Positions 45,468 through 57,532 of a stretch of 64,000 nucleotides of DNA are shown here, one piece after another. Origin of the DNA: Roseomonas sp. KE0001 (lineage in GTDB: Bacteria > Pseudomonadota > Alphaproteobacteria > Acetobacterales > Acetobacteraceae); contig NZ_RCVQ01000001.1 of the NCBI RefSeq assembly GCF_016107285.1, forward strand, positions 620,001 through 684,000, written 5' to 3'. The position numbers and the translations under genes were made by a program. Position 1 is the stretch's first letter, and each line of letters opens with the position of its first letter. The notes below the pieces were generated by a model. It was not told where the DNA came from. It was given only the letters and a program-made list of their open reading frames with translations, and searched no databases.

Positions 45468-47963
45468 GTGATACTCTCCGCCGACCGCATTCGACTGGCA
45501 GCCCATCCTTCCGGCAAGGAGGACGCCATCCGACAGGCCGCGCAACTTCTGGTCGAGACGGGTTCCATAAAACCCGCCTATTCAGACAGCATGATGCGGC
45601 GCGAGGAGGAAGCGGACACCTTCCTCGGCAATGGTATCGCCATTCCCCACGGGCAGCGGGCCGATCGCGGCCTGATCTCCAGCACGGGCATCGCGGTGCT
45701 TCAGGTTCCCGGCGGCGTGCGCTGGAACGGCGAGGATGTGGCGCGCCTCGTCGTCGCCATCGCGGCGCAGGGCGATGAGCATATCGCGGTGCTGCGCCGG
45801 CTGACGGACGTCCTGGGCGAGCCGGAACTGGCATCCCGCCTGGCGCTGACCACGGATCCGGCGGAGATCCTGGCCGCCCTCGACCCCGAGGCGCCGCTGC
45901 CGGCGGTGGCCGCCGCGCCGGAGGGCGACGGACAGGGCCTGACGGCCGCCGTCCAGGCGCCCGCCGCGGCCGGCATGCATGCGCGCCCCGCCAAGGTCCT
46001 GGCGCAGCTTGCCAAGGGATTCCGCTCGGACATCCGGCTGCGGCACGGCGAGCGCAGCGCCGACGCGAAGAGCATGATCGCGATCCTGCAGCTGGGCGCC
46101 GGTCCCGGCGCGGCCCTGACGCTTTCGGTGGCGGGGCCGGATGCGGAGGAAGCACTGAAGGCGCTGACGCGGGGCTTCGCCGATCAGCTGGGGGATGCCG
46201 AGACCACCGCGCCCGCGCCGCCGGATATCGACAGGGCGCCTCAGGTATCCGCAGAGCCCCTGGAGGCAGGCGCGATCGCCGGCCTGCCCGCCAGCCCTGG
46301 CATCGCCATCGGCGTGCTGTACCGCTTCCGCTCGGAATCGGCGGGCTTCGCCACGACGGCCAGCGATGCCGTGGCCGAGGAGGCGGCGCTGGAGGCGGCG
46401 CTGGAAGCCTCCCGTGCCGAGCTGAAGTCGATGGCGACCGAGATGAGCAGCCGGATCGGTGACAAGCACGCGGCCATCTTCGCCGCGCATGAGGAGTTCC
46501 TCGAGGATCCGGAGATCCTGGCCGAGGCGCGGGCCGCCATCGGCAAGGGCGCCTCGGCCCCCGCCGCCTGGCAGGGCGCGACGGAGGCGCGGGCCACGGC
46601 GCTGGCCGGCCTCGGGGATGAGCTTCTCGCCGCGCGCGCGGTCGACCTGAAGGATGTCTCGCGCCGCGTGCTGCGCCATCTGGTGGGCGGACAGGAGGTG
46701 GTGGCGACCCTGCCTGAGAAGGCCGTGGTGGTGGCCGAGGACCTGACGCCGTCCGAGACCGCCAATCTGGACCCCGCCCGTGTGGTCGGGCTGGTGACGG
46801 CGGCGGGAGGGCCCACGGCGCACACCGCCATCCTGGCGCGGGCGCTGGGCATTCCGGCGGTCGTCGCCGCGGGGGCCGGCGTGCTGGATCTCGCCGATGG
46901 GACGCCGGTGGTGCTGGATGGCGACCGCGGCCGGCTGCACCCCGATCCCGACGCGGCGGCGCTGGCCCGGGCCGAGGCCGCCATGGCGCGCGGCCGCGAC
47001 CGGGCCGCCGCTGCCCGGCAGGCGGCCTTCCGCCCCGCGGTGACGCGGGATGGCCGCCGGATCGAGGTGGCAGCCAATGTGCGGCGCCCTGAGGAGGCGG
47101 CCGAGGCCGTCGCGGCCGGCGCCGAGGGCAGCGGCCTGGTCCGCAGCGAATTCCTCTTCGACGACCGGTCGGAGCCGCCGGACGAGGAGGAGCAGTTCGA
47201 TATCTACCGCCGGCTGGCGGAGGGCTTCGGCGGCCTGCCGGTCGTGCTTCGGACCCTGGATGCCGGCGGCGACAAGCCGCTGCGCTTCGTGCACCACCCG
47301 GCCGAGGCCAATCCCTTCCTGGGCCTGCGCGGCCTGCGGCTGTCACTGGCCGAGCCAGACCTGTTCCGCAGCCAGATCCGCGCGGCGCTGCGAGCGGCGC
47401 AATATGGCGATCTGCGCATCATGCTGCCCATGGTCGATGGGCTCGAGGATCTGCGCGCCGCGCGCCGCGCCATCGAGGCGGAGCGTGCCGGGCTTGGCGC
47501 TCCCCCGGTCGAGATCGGCATCATGGTCGAGGTGCCTTCGGCCGCGGTGATGGCCGACCAGCTGGCGCGCGAGGCGGATTTCTTCTCCATCGGCACCAAT
47601 GACCTGACGCAGTATACCCTGGCGGTCGACCGCCTGCACCCCACCCTCGGCAAGCGTTCCGACGCGCTGGACCCGGCCGTGCTGCGGCTGATCGACATGA
47701 CGGTCCGGGCGGCGCACGCCCGTGGCCGCTGGGTCGGGGTCTGCGGCAACATGGCGGCGGACCCGATGGCGGCACCCATCCTGCTCGGCCTCGGCGTCGA
47801 CGAACTGTCGGTCTCGATCCCCAATGTCGCCGCCCTGAAGGCGCAGATCCGCGCCCTGACCATGGATCAGGCCGAGGCGGTGGCGCGCGCCGCGCTGGCC
47901 TGCGGCAGCGCCGCCGAGGTGCGGGCCCTGCCGGGCCTGCAGGAGCTGGGTCATGCCGGCTGA
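45468..47963 (+). CDS. fruB: Fructose PTS EIIA-HPr-Enzyme I fusion protein
   Basis: The 831-residue multiphosphoryl transfer protein passes phosphate from PEP to FruA. EIIA(Fru) domain (1-140): His61 in GIAIPHGQ. HPr domain (about 158-245): His171 in AGMHARPAKVL and the serine in AKSMIAILQLGA. Enzyme I (about 270-831): phospho-His452 in GGPTAHTAILARALGIPAVV, and the PEP-binding domain with EIGIMVEVPSAAVMAD and SIGTNDLTQYTLAVDR. The start is a GTG (45468) with a purine-rich site upstream. It overlaps fruK by 11 bases. Confidence 0.93.
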   Translation: MILSADRIRLAAHPSGKEDAIRQAAQLLVETGSIKPAYSDSMMRREEEADTFLGNGIAIPHGQRADRGLISSTGIAVLQVPGGVRWNGEDVARLVVAIAAQGDEHIAVLRRLTDVLGEPELASRLALTTDPAEILAALDPEAPLPAVAAAPEGDGQGLTAAVQAPAAAGMHARPAKVLAQLAKGFRSDIRLRHGERSADAKSMIAILQLGAGPGAALTLSVAGPDAEEALKALTRGFADQLGDAETTAPAPPDIDRAPQVSAEPLEAGAIAGLPASPGIAIGVLYRFRSESAGFATTASDAVAEEAALEAALEASRAELKSMATEMSSRIGDKHAAIFAAHEEFLEDPEILAEARAAIGKGASAPAAWQGATEARATALAGLGDELLAARAVDLKDVSRRVLRHLVGGQEVVATLPEKAVVVAEDLTPSETANLDPARVVGLVTAAGGPTAHTAILARALGIPAVVAAGAGVLDLADGTPVVLDGDRGRLHPDPDAAALARAEAAMARGRDRAAAARQAAFRPAVTRDGRRIEVAANVRRPEEAAEAVAAGAEGSGLVRSEFLFDDRSEPPDEEEQFDIYRRLAEGFGGLPVVLRTLDAGGDKPLRFVHHPAEANPFLGLRGLRLSLAEPDLFRSQIRAALRAAQYGDLRIMLPMVDGLEDLRAARRAIEAERAGLGAPPVEIGIMVEVPSAAVMADQLAREADFFSIGTNDLTQYTLAVDRLHPTLGKRSDALDPAVLRLIDMTVRAAHARGRWVGVCGNMAADPMAAPILLGLGVDELSVSIPNVAALKAQIRALTMDQAEAVARAALACGSAAEVRALPGLQELGHAG

Positions 47964-48882
47964 CATCGCCACCATCACTCTCAATCCGGCGCTGGATCTC
48001 ACCATACCGCTGCCGCGCCTGGAGGTGGGCACCGTCAACAGGGCTGGCGCCGCCGAGCTGCGGCCGGCGGGGAAGGGGGTCAATGTCTCCGTCATGCTGG
48101 CGCTGCTGGGCGAGGCCTCCCTCGCCACGGGGCTGCTGGGGGAGGCGGACAGCCCTGCCTTCGAGGCCTTCCTGTCGCCACGGGGCGTCACGCCCGCCTT
48201 CCAGCCGGTGGCGGGCCGCTGCCGGATCAACGTGAAGGTGGTGGAGACGGAACGGGGGGAGGTGACGGACATCAACCCGCCCGGTCCCCGGGTCTCGGAA
48301 CGGGACCTGGACGCCCTGCTGGCCCGCCTGTCGCCGCCTCCCTCCCTGGCCGTGCTGTCGGGCAGCCTGCCGCCCGGCCTCTCCGCGGAGGCGCTGGCGC
48401 GGGTGACGCGCCATCTGGTCGCCGGCGGTGCCCGGGTGGTGCTGGACAGCAGCGGGCCGGCCTTCGAGGCGGCCCTGCCGGAGCGGCCCTGTCTGGTCAA
48501 GCCCAACCGGGACGAGTTGTCGGCGCTCCTGGGGCGTCCTCTCCCGGACCGGGACGCGCTGCTCACCGGCGCGCTCGAGCTGCAGGCGAGAGGTGTGAGC
48601 CATGTCGTCGTCTCGGCCGGGGGCGAGGGCGCGCTCTTCGTGCTGCCCAACCTCCGCCTCTGGGCCAGGCCACCCAAGGTGAGGCTGACCACCACGGTGG
48701 GTGCCGGCGACGCCATGGTCGCTGGCCTGACGGCGGGCCTGCGGCGCGGGCTGGACGCCGAGGCGCTGGCCCGGCTGGCGACCGGATGTGCCGCCGCCGC
48801 CGTCTCCCGCCCCCCGGACGCCTCCGCCGATCCGGCGGAGATCGAGCGGCTCGCCAGGGCCACGCAGGTGGAGGTGCTCTGA
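47953..48882 (+). CDS. fruK: 1-phosphofructokinase
   Basis: FruK phosphorylates fructose 1-phosphate to fructose 1,6-bisphosphate with ATP. The 309-residue PfkB-family sugar kinase begins IATITLNPALDLTIPLPRLE, has PAGKGVNVSVML near residue 38, and the PfkB signature at the C-terminal end (TTVGAGDAMVAGLTAGL) with the catalytic aspartate. It is in the middle of fruBKA. Confidence 0.95.
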   Translation: MPADIATITLNPALDLTIPLPRLEVGTVNRAGAAELRPAGKGVNVSVMLALLGEASLATGLLGEADSPAFEAFLSPRGVTPAFQPVAGRCRINVKVVETERGEVTDINPPGPRVSERDLDALLARLSPPPSLAVLSGSLPPGLSAEALARVTRHLVAGGARVVLDSSGPAFEAALPERPCLVKPNRDELSALLGRPLPDRDALLTGALELQARGVSHVVVSAGGEGALFVLPNLRLWARPPKVRLTTTVGAGDAMVAGLTAGLRRGLDAEALARLATGCAAAAVSRPPDASADPAEIERLARATQVEVL

Positions 48883-48927
48883 CCGTGTCGCGATCCTCCG
48901 TTGCCTCCTTCTTTCCGGACAGCACGC

Positions 48928-50691
48928 ATGCCTCATGATTCCGTCCAGGCCACATCCCTGCGGCTGCTGGCCGTCCTTCGTCATTCCGCCAGTGCGCCCC
49001 ACCTCGCCATGGCCGCCGAGGCGCTGCGCGAGGCGGCGGAGCGGGCCGGCCTGCTGCTGACCCTCGATCTGCCGGACGCGCCGGCGCGCGACGCCGAGGC
49101 GGCCGCCGTGCTGCTGGTCGGCGATGCCACGGCGGATGCGGCCCGGCATGCCGGCCGGCCGCTGATCGCCACCACCATCGTCGAGGCGATCCGGCATCCG
49201 GAGGCATCCCTCCGCTCCGCCGCGGCGCTGGCGCGCCTTCCCCGCCCCGCGACGCCGGCCCCGCGGGAAGCGACGCCGGCGGTGCCCGCCGCGGCCGCCG
49301 CCGGCCCGGCGGGGTCCCGCCGCCTTGTCGGTATCACGGCCTGCCCGACCGGTATCGCCCATACCTTCATGGCCGCCGCCGCGCTCGAGAAGGCGGCCAA
49401 GGCCCTGGGCTACGAGATGCGGGTGGAGACGCAGGGCTCAGTCGGCGCGAAGAACGCCCTGACGGACAGCGAGATCGCCGAGGCCGATGCGGTGGTCATC
49501 GCGGCCGATACGGGCGTGGACACGGCGCGCTTCGCGGGCAAGCGCATCGTCATCGCGGGGACGGGCGACGCGCTGAAGGACGGGCAGGGGCTGATCAACC
49601 GCGCCCTGGCGGCGGAACCGATGGGCGGTGCCGCGCGGGGCGAGGCGGCGCCGACGCCGCGCAAGGCCCAGGCCCCCGGCGTCTACAAGCACCTGATGAC
49701 CGGCGTATCCTACATGATCCCGCTGGTCACGGCGGGCGGCCTCTGCATCGCCCTGTCCTTCGCCTTTGGCATCGAGGCTTTCAAGGAGCCGGGCAGCCTG
49801 CCGGCGGCGCTGTTCCAGATCGGCGCGCAATCGGCCCTGGCGCTGATGGTGCCGGTGCTGGCGGCCTTCATCGCCTTCTCCATCGCGGACCGGCCGGGCC
49901 TGGCGCCGGGCTTCGTCGGCGGCGCGCTGGCCAATGCGGTGGGCGCGGGCTTCCTGGGTGGCATCGTCGCGGGCTTCCTGGCCGGCTATATCGCCCGCTT
50001 CCTGCGGGACAGGCTGCCCTTCCCGGAGAGCCTCGAAGGCCTGAAGCCGGTCCTGGTCATCCCGCTGCTGGCCTCGCTGGCGACCGGCCTGCTGATGATC
50101 TACGTGCTCGGCACGCCGATCGCCGCCGCCCTGGCCTGGCTCACGCAGTTCCTCCAGGGGATGGGGACCTCCAACGCCGTCCTGCTGGGCCTGCTGCTGG
50201 GCGCGATGATGGCCGTCGACATGGGCGGGCCGGTCAACAAGGCAGCCTATGCCTTCGGTGTCGGCCTGCTCGGCGCCGAGACCTTCGCGCCCATGGCCGC
50301 GATCATGGCCGCCGGGATGACGCCGCCGCTCGGCATCGCGGTGGCGACCCTCATCGCCCGCGGGCGCTTCAGCCAGGAGGAGCGGGATGCCGGCAAGGCC
50401 TCGGCCGTGCTGGGGTTGGCCTTCATCACCGAGGGCGCCATTCCCTTCGCGGCCAAGGACCCCGTGCGGGTCATCCCGGCGCTGGTGGCCGGCTCGGCGG
50501 TCGCCGGCGGGCTCTCCATGCTCTTCGGCTGCACCCTGCGGGCACCGCATGGCGGCATCTTCGTGGTCGGGATTCCGGGGGCGGTCGGCAATCCGCTGGG
50601 CTACCTGATCGCGATCCTCGCCGGGACCGCCGTCACCGCCCTGGCGGTGGCGGTGCTGAAGCGCCATTCTCCGGTCGCGGCCGCCGCCTGA
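48928..50691 (+). CDS. fruA: Fructose PTS EIIBC component
   Basis: The 587-residue membrane protein imports fructose and phosphorylates it to fructose 1-phosphate. A degenerate EIIB-like domain without the cysteine (1-100) is followed by an active EIIB domain with Cys139 (VGITACPTGIAHTF). The EIIC membrane domain (about 245-580) has eight to ten hydrophobic segments and the conserved MAVDMGGPVNKAAYAFG and FITEGAIPFAAKDP. The B'-B-C layout is that of E. coli FruA. ATG 48928 is used because no ribosome site supports the TTG at 48901. Confidence 0.94.
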   Translation: MPHDSVQATSLRLLAVLRHSASAPHLAMAAEALREAAERAGLLLTLDLPDAPARDAEAAAVLLVGDATADAARHAGRPLIATTIVEAIRHPEASLRSAAALARLPRPATPAPREATPAVPAAAAAGPAGSRRLVGITACPTGIAHTFMAAAALEKAAKALGYEMRVETQGSVGAKNALTDSEIAEADAVVIAADTGVDTARFAGKRIVIAGTGDALKDGQGLINRALAAEPMGGAARGEAAPTPRKAQAPGVYKHLMTGVSYMIPLVTAGGLCIALSFAFGIEAFKEPGSLPAALFQIGAQSALALMVPVLAAFIAFSIADRPGLAPGFVGGALANAVGAGFLGGIVAGFLAGYIARFLRDRLPFPESLEGLKPVLVIPLLASLATGLLMIYVLGTPIAAALAWLTQFLQGMGTSNAVLLGLLLGAMMAVDMGGPVNKAAYAFGVGLLGAETFAPMAAIMAAGMTPPLGIAVATLIARGRFSQEERDAGKASAVLGLAFITEGAIPFAAKDPVRVIPALVAGSAVAGGLSMLFGCTLRAPHGGIFVVGIPGAVGNPLGYLIAILAGTAVTALAVAVLKRHSPVAAAA

Positions 50692-50707
50692 GGTCGTGAG
50701 CGGCGGT

Positions 50708-50736
50708 TTGGCGGAAGCCGGCGAAGCGGCTATAAA
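50708..50736 (+). promoter_or_regulatory. Candidate gyrA promoter
   Basis: TTGGCG (50708-50713) and TATAAA (50731-50736) are separated by exactly 17 bp and lie 110 bp before the gyrA start. Confidence 0.55.
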
Positions 50737-50845
50737 GACGCTGATTTTCGTGGGGCGGGGCGGCGGGGTAATCCTGCCCGACCCCGGCTCCCGGCGGCGC
50801 GTCCGCCCGGGAGGCCAGACCCCGGCTGCTGCATAGGAAAACGGC

Positions 50846-53639
<2,794 letters not shown>

Positions 53640-53647
<8 letters not shown>

Positions 53648-54164
53648 GCGCGGCCTGCGCACCGGCGTCTATCCGGGCACCTTCGACCCCGTCACCAACG
53701 GGCATCTCGACATCATCCATCGCGCCGCCCGGATCCTCGACCGCCTGGTGATCGGTGTGGCCATGAATGCCGGCAAGGGGCCTCTCTTTCCGCTGGAGGA
53801 GCGGGTCGCGCTGGTAGAGGCCGAGACGCGCCCGATCGCGGCGCGCACGGGCACCGTCATCGAGGTGGTGCCGTTCGAGAGCCTGCTCGTCGGTTTCGCG
53901 CGGGAGGTGGGCGCGCAGGTGATCGTCCGCGGGCTGCGCGCCGTGACCGACTTCGACTACGAGTTCCAAATGGCCGGGATGAACCGCCGGCTCGATCCCG
54001 AGATCGAGCTGCTCTTCCTCATGGCCAGCGAGGGCAACCATTTCATCTCCTCGCGTTTCGTGAAGGAGATCGCGCGGCTCGGGGGCGATATCAGCACCTT
54101 CGTGCCGCGCCTGACGCGCGACCGCACCCTTGAGAGGGTCCGGCAGCCGACCACCGGGGAGTGA
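53640..54164 (+). CDS. coaD: Phosphopantetheine adenylyltransferase
   Basis: CoaD adds AMP to 4'-phosphopantetheine in coenzyme A synthesis. The 174-residue nucleotidyltransferase has the motif [16 protein letters not shown] (TxGH), [20 protein letters not shown], and the C-terminal [18 protein letters not shown]. The ATG at 53640 overlaps the gyrA stop region and is the only start giving the family N-terminus. Confidence 0.96.
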
Positions 54165-54171
54165 CACACGG

Positions 54172-54750
54172 ATGCGACGCCGCACCCTGCTCGCCAGCAC
54201 CATAGCCGTCACGGGGATCACCATGACCGAAGCCACGAACGAAGCCGCCGCCGCCCAGGGCGACGACCGCGAGAACACCCTCTATTTCGACCTGAAGGAC
54301 GGCCGCGTCGCCATCAAGCTGCGCCCCGATCTCGCGCCGCAGCATGTCGATCGCATCAAGACCCTGGTCCGCCAGGGCTTCTATGACGGCACGCCCTTCC
54401 ACCGCGTGATCGAAGGCTTCATGGCCCAGGGCGGCGACCCGACCGGCACCGGCACGGGCGGCAGCCAGTTGCCCGACCTGCCGGCCGAGTTCAGCCCGCC
54501 GGCCAAGGCCCGCTTCCTGCGCGGCGTCTGCGGCATGGCGCGCACCGCCAATCCGAACTCCGCCAACAGCCAGTACTTCATCATGTTCGCGCCGGCGCCC
54601 AGCCTGGACGGCCAGTACACCATCTGGGGCCAGGTCGTCTCCGGCATGGAGTTCGTGGACAAGATCAAGCGCGGCGCCGGGCAGAGCGGCATGGTCCGCG
54701 AGCCCGACCGTCTGGTGAAGGCGCAGATCGCCGCCGACGTTCCGGCCTGA
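54172..54750 (+). CDS. Exported cyclophilin-type peptidyl-prolyl isomerase
   Basis: The 192-residue protein probably assists folding in the periplasm. It has an N-terminal signal with a Tat-like arginine run (RRRTLLASTIAVTG; cleavage near AAAAQ) and a cyclophilin core: FYDGTPFHRVIEGFMAQGGD, GVCGMARTANPNSANSQYFI, LDGQYTIWGQVVSGM. The catalytic Arg and the GQ/NSQFF-type residues are present. It follows coaD by seven bases. Confidence 0.92.
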   Translation: MRRRTLLASTIAVTGITMTEATNEAAAAQGDDRENTLYFDLKDGRVAIKLRPDLAPQHVDRIKTLVRQGFYDGTPFHRVIEGFMAQGGDPTGTGTGGSQLPDLPAEFSPPAKARFLRGVCGMARTANPNSANSQYFIMFAPAPSLDGQYTIWGQVVSGMEFVDKIKRGAGQSGMVREPDRLVKAQIAADVPA

Positions 54751-54822
54751 GCGCGTTGTCGGCCTGACACCTACGACTTGACACTGGAGCCGAGGCCGTC
54801 ATCTTCCGCCTCGGCCCAGCCT

Positions 54823-54895
54823 GTGCCCGTAGCTCAGCCGGTAGAGCACGAGACTTTTAATCTTGGGGTCCAGGGTTCGAGTCCCTGCGGGCACA
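54823..54895 (+). tRNA. tRNA-Lys (anticodon UUU)
   Basis: Acceptor GTGCCCG/CGGGCAC, D-arm GCTCAGCCGGTAGAGC, anticodon loop CTTTTAA with TTT at 54856-54858, T-arm CAGGGTTCGAGTCCCTG, discriminator A. The CCA end is not encoded. Confidence 0.95.
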
Positions 54896-54945
54896 TTCCC
54901 ACCGGCGCTGGCAAGCCCGCCCCAGGGGCGCTAAGCAGCGCGACG

Positions 54946-56034
54946 ATGTCTTCCCCGACCCTCTCCGTCGTTGTTCCCTGCTACAACGAGGCCGAGAATA
55001 TCGGCCCCATGGTGGCACGCCTGGAGGCAAGCCTTCAGGGCATCGCCTGGGAGGCCATCTTCGTGGACGACAACAGCCCCGATGGCTCTTGGCGCATCGC
55101 GCGGCAGATCGCGGACGGCGATCCGCGCATCCGCTGCATCCGCCGCGTCGGGCGGCGCGGGCTCGCCTCGGCCTGTGTCGAGGGCATGCTGTCCTCATCG
55201 GCCGAGTACGTGGCCGTCATCGATGGCGATCTGCAGCACGACGAGAGCCTGTTGCCCAGGATGCTGGAGACCCTGCGGCGGGGCGAGGCGGATATCGCCG
55301 TGGGCAGCCGCCATGTGGGGGGCGGTGCCGCGACCGAGGGCTTCTCGGCCCTGCGGAGCCGGATCAGCGATGGGGGAAAGGCCCTGGCGCAGATCATCCT
55401 TCCCGTGCCGGTGGCCGATCCGATGAGCGGCTTCTTCATGCTGCGCCGCGACCTGATCGAGGACATGGCGCCCCGGCTGACGAACCGCGGCTTCAAGATC
55501 CTGCTGGACATCCTGCTCTCCGCGCGGCGGAAGCTGCGCGTCGTCGAGCTGCCTTATGTGTTCCGCCCCCGCCTGGCCGGCGAGTCGAAGCTCGATGCCA
55601 CGGTCCTGATCGAGTTCCTCACCCTGCTGCTGGACAAGGCGACGGGCGGCTTCCTGCCCCTCCGATTCCTCTCCTTCGCTCTGGTGGGAGGGATCGGGCT
55701 CGTGGTCCATCTGGCGGTCCTGTCGCAGGCCCTCCATGTCCTGCCCTTCGCCGGGGCGCAGTGGCTGGCCAGCTTCGTCGCCATGACCGTCAATTTCTGG
55801 CTCAACAACCGGATCACCTTCAGCGACGCCCGCCTGCGCAGGAAGGCCCTCTGGCGCGGCCTGCTGCTGTTCTATGTCGTCTGCGGCATTGGCGTGGCGG
55901 CCAATGTCGGCGTCGCCAGCCTGCTGTTGCGCGATGAGCTGGCCAACTGGGGCGTGGCGGGCGCGGCGGGCGCGCTGCTGACGCTGGTGTGGAACTACGC
56001 GGTATCGGCCACGCTGGTCTGGCGCGCCCGATGA
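54946..56034 (+). CDS. Polyprenyl-phosphate glycosyltransferase fused to a GtrA domain
   Basis: The 362-residue fusion combines a cytoplasmic GT2 domain (1-235: SVVVPCYNEAENIGPMVARL, FVDDNSPDGS, the acidic DGDLQHDES, and SGFFMLRR) of the dolichol-phosphate-mannose-synthase type with a C-terminal GtrA-like membrane domain of four helices (about 240-360: RFLSFALVGGIGLVVHLAVL, FVAMTVNFWLNNRITF). It should load a sugar onto undecaprenyl phosphate and help flip it. It overlaps the next gene by four bases, and that GT39-type protein would use the lipid-linked sugar. The linked glycan is unknown. Confidence 0.88.
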   Translation: MSSPTLSVVVPCYNEAENIGPMVARLEASLQGIAWEAIFVDDNSPDGSWRIARQIADGDPRIRCIRRVGRRGLASACVEGMLSSSAEYVAVIDGDLQHDESLLPRMLETLRRGEADIAVGSRHVGGGAATEGFSALRSRISDGGKALAQIILPVPVADPMSGFFMLRRDLIEDMAPRLTNRGFKILLDILLSARRKLRVVELPYVFRPRLAGESKLDATVLIEFLTLLLDKATGGFLPLRFLSFALVGGIGLVVHLAVLSQALHVLPFAGAQWLASFVAMTVNFWLNNRITFSDARLRRKALWRGLLLFYVVCGIGVAANVGVASLLLRDELANWGVAGAAGALLTLVWNYAVSATLVWRAR

Positions 56035-57473
56035 GCCGGCGCTCCTGGCTCATCGCCCTCCTGGGGCTGACGCTGCTGCGCCTTCTCGCCGCCGCCCTCC
56101 TGCCGCCGGCCCCGGACGAGGCCTATTACTGGGTCTGGGGGCGCGCCCTGGCGCCTGGCTACTACGACCATCCACCCATGGTCGCGCTCTGGACCGCCCT
56201 GGGCAGCCTGCTGGCCGGCGACACGCCCCTCGGCCTTCGCCTGCTCGGCCCTCTGGGCGTAGCGGTGGCCTCGCTTCTGCTGGCGCGGGCGGGCGACCTG
56301 CTGTTCCCCGGCCGCCAGGTCGGCCCCTGGGGCGCGGCGGTGCTCAACGCGACGCTGCTCTTCGGCGCCGGCTCCGTGCTGATGACGCCGGACACCCCCT
56401 TGCTGGTGTTCTGGTGCGCCGCGATCTGGGCCCTGGCGAAGCTGCGGGCAAGCGGGGAGGGGCGGTGGTGGCTGGCCTTCGGCCTTCTCGCCGGCTGCGC
56501 GCTGCTGTCCAAGTACACGGCGGTGCTGCTGGGCGCCGGCGTGCTGATCTGGCTTCTCGTCGAGCCGGGGATGCGGTCCTGGTTCGGCCGCTGGCAGCTC
56601 TGGGCCGGCGGCGCCCTGGCCCTCCTCGTCTTCACGCCCGTGATCCTCTGGAACGCCTCGCATGGCTGGGCCAGCTTCGCCAAGCAGGGCGGCCGGGCGG
56701 GAAGCGCCGGCACGGGTTCCTCCTGGCGCTACCTGGCGGAGCTGATCGGCGGGCAGGCGGGGTTGGCGACGCCGATTGTCTTCCTGCTCTGCATCGCCGG
56801 CACGGCGGCGGCCTGCTCGGCCTGGTATCGTCGCCGGGACGCGAATGCGGGGCTGCTGGCGGCGCTGACCCTGCCGGCGGCGGCGCTCTTCGTCTGGCAG
56901 GCGACGGGTAGCCGGGTCCAGGGCAACTGGCCCGCCATCCTCTACCCGACCGCCTGCCTGGCGGCCGCGGCCTGTCTGGGCCCGCGATGGCTCCGTTGGC
57001 GCCGCCCGGCCGTGGCGCTCGGCCTGGGCCTGACCGTCCTGGTGCTGGTGCAGGCGGCCTTCGCTCCTTTGCCGCTTCCGCGCCGCAGCGACCCGACACT
57101 GGCACGGCTCGCCGGCTGGGCGGAGTTGGCGGAGGAGGCCGAGAGGGCGCGGCGCGGAGCAGGCGCCGCCTTCCTCGCCGCTGAGGAGTACGGGCTGGCC
57201 AGCGAGCTTGCCCTGCACCTTTCCGGCGTGCCGGTGATCGCCGTGGGGGACCGCTGGGATCTTTTCGATCTGCCGGCGCCGGTTCCGGGGGAGCAGGGCC
57301 TTCTCCTGCGCAGCCTGCGGCGCGACGGCCTCCCGCTCTGGCCCGGTGCCGAGGCCGTGGGCGAGGTCGTTCGCAGCCGGAAAGGTATCCCGGCGGAAGG
57401 CTACCGGCTCTACCGGGTCGTGGTGCCCGCCGGTCCGGGGCCGGACATGGTGGTGCTTCCTCAACGCCGCTGA
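56031..57473 (+). CDS. GT39/ArnT-type lipid-linked-sugar glycosyltransferase
   Basis: The 480-residue polytopic membrane protein has a short N-terminal helix, then PPAPDEAYYWVWGRALAPGY with DEAYY and YYDHPPMVA, motifs of the GT-C fold that bind the dolichol-phosphate-type donor and a metal. About ten hydrophobic segments follow up to residue 360, then a C-terminal soluble domain. It pairs with the preceding GT2-GtrA gene, as in many envelope-glycan or lipid A modification loci. The acceptor is unknown. Confidence 0.86.
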   Translation: MSRRSWLIALLGLTLLRLLAAALLPPAPDEAYYWVWGRALAPGYYDHPPMVALWTALGSLLAGDTPLGLRLLGPLGVAVASLLLARAGDLLFPGRQVGPWGAAVLNATLLFGAGSVLMTPDTPLLVFWCAAIWALAKLRASGEGRWWLAFGLLAGCALLSKYTAVLLGAGVLIWLLVEPGMRSWFGRWQLWAGGALALLVFTPVILWNASHGWASFAKQGGRAGSAGTGSSWRYLAELIGGQAGLATPIVFLLCIAGTAAACSAWYRRRDANAGLLAALTLPAAALFVWQATGSRVQGNWPAILYPTACLAAAACLGPRWLRWRRPAVALGLGLTVLVLVQAAFAPLPLPRRSDPTLARLAGWAELAEEAERARRGAGAAFLAAEEYGLASELALHLSGVPVIAVGDRWDLFDLPAPVPGEQGLLLRSLRRDGLPLWPGAEAVGEVVRSRKGIPAEGYRLYRVVVPAGPGPDMVVLPQRR

Positions 57474-57532
57474 GGCCCTGGTCCTTCGAGGCGGGCCACC
57501 CACATGCATCCAACCCAGGGAGGATGCCCGAG

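Noticed and set aside
44990-47346. 785-codon minus-strand frame across ssb and fruB
   Set aside because: Pro/Arg-rich composition, no motifs, opposite genes with catalytic histidines in place.
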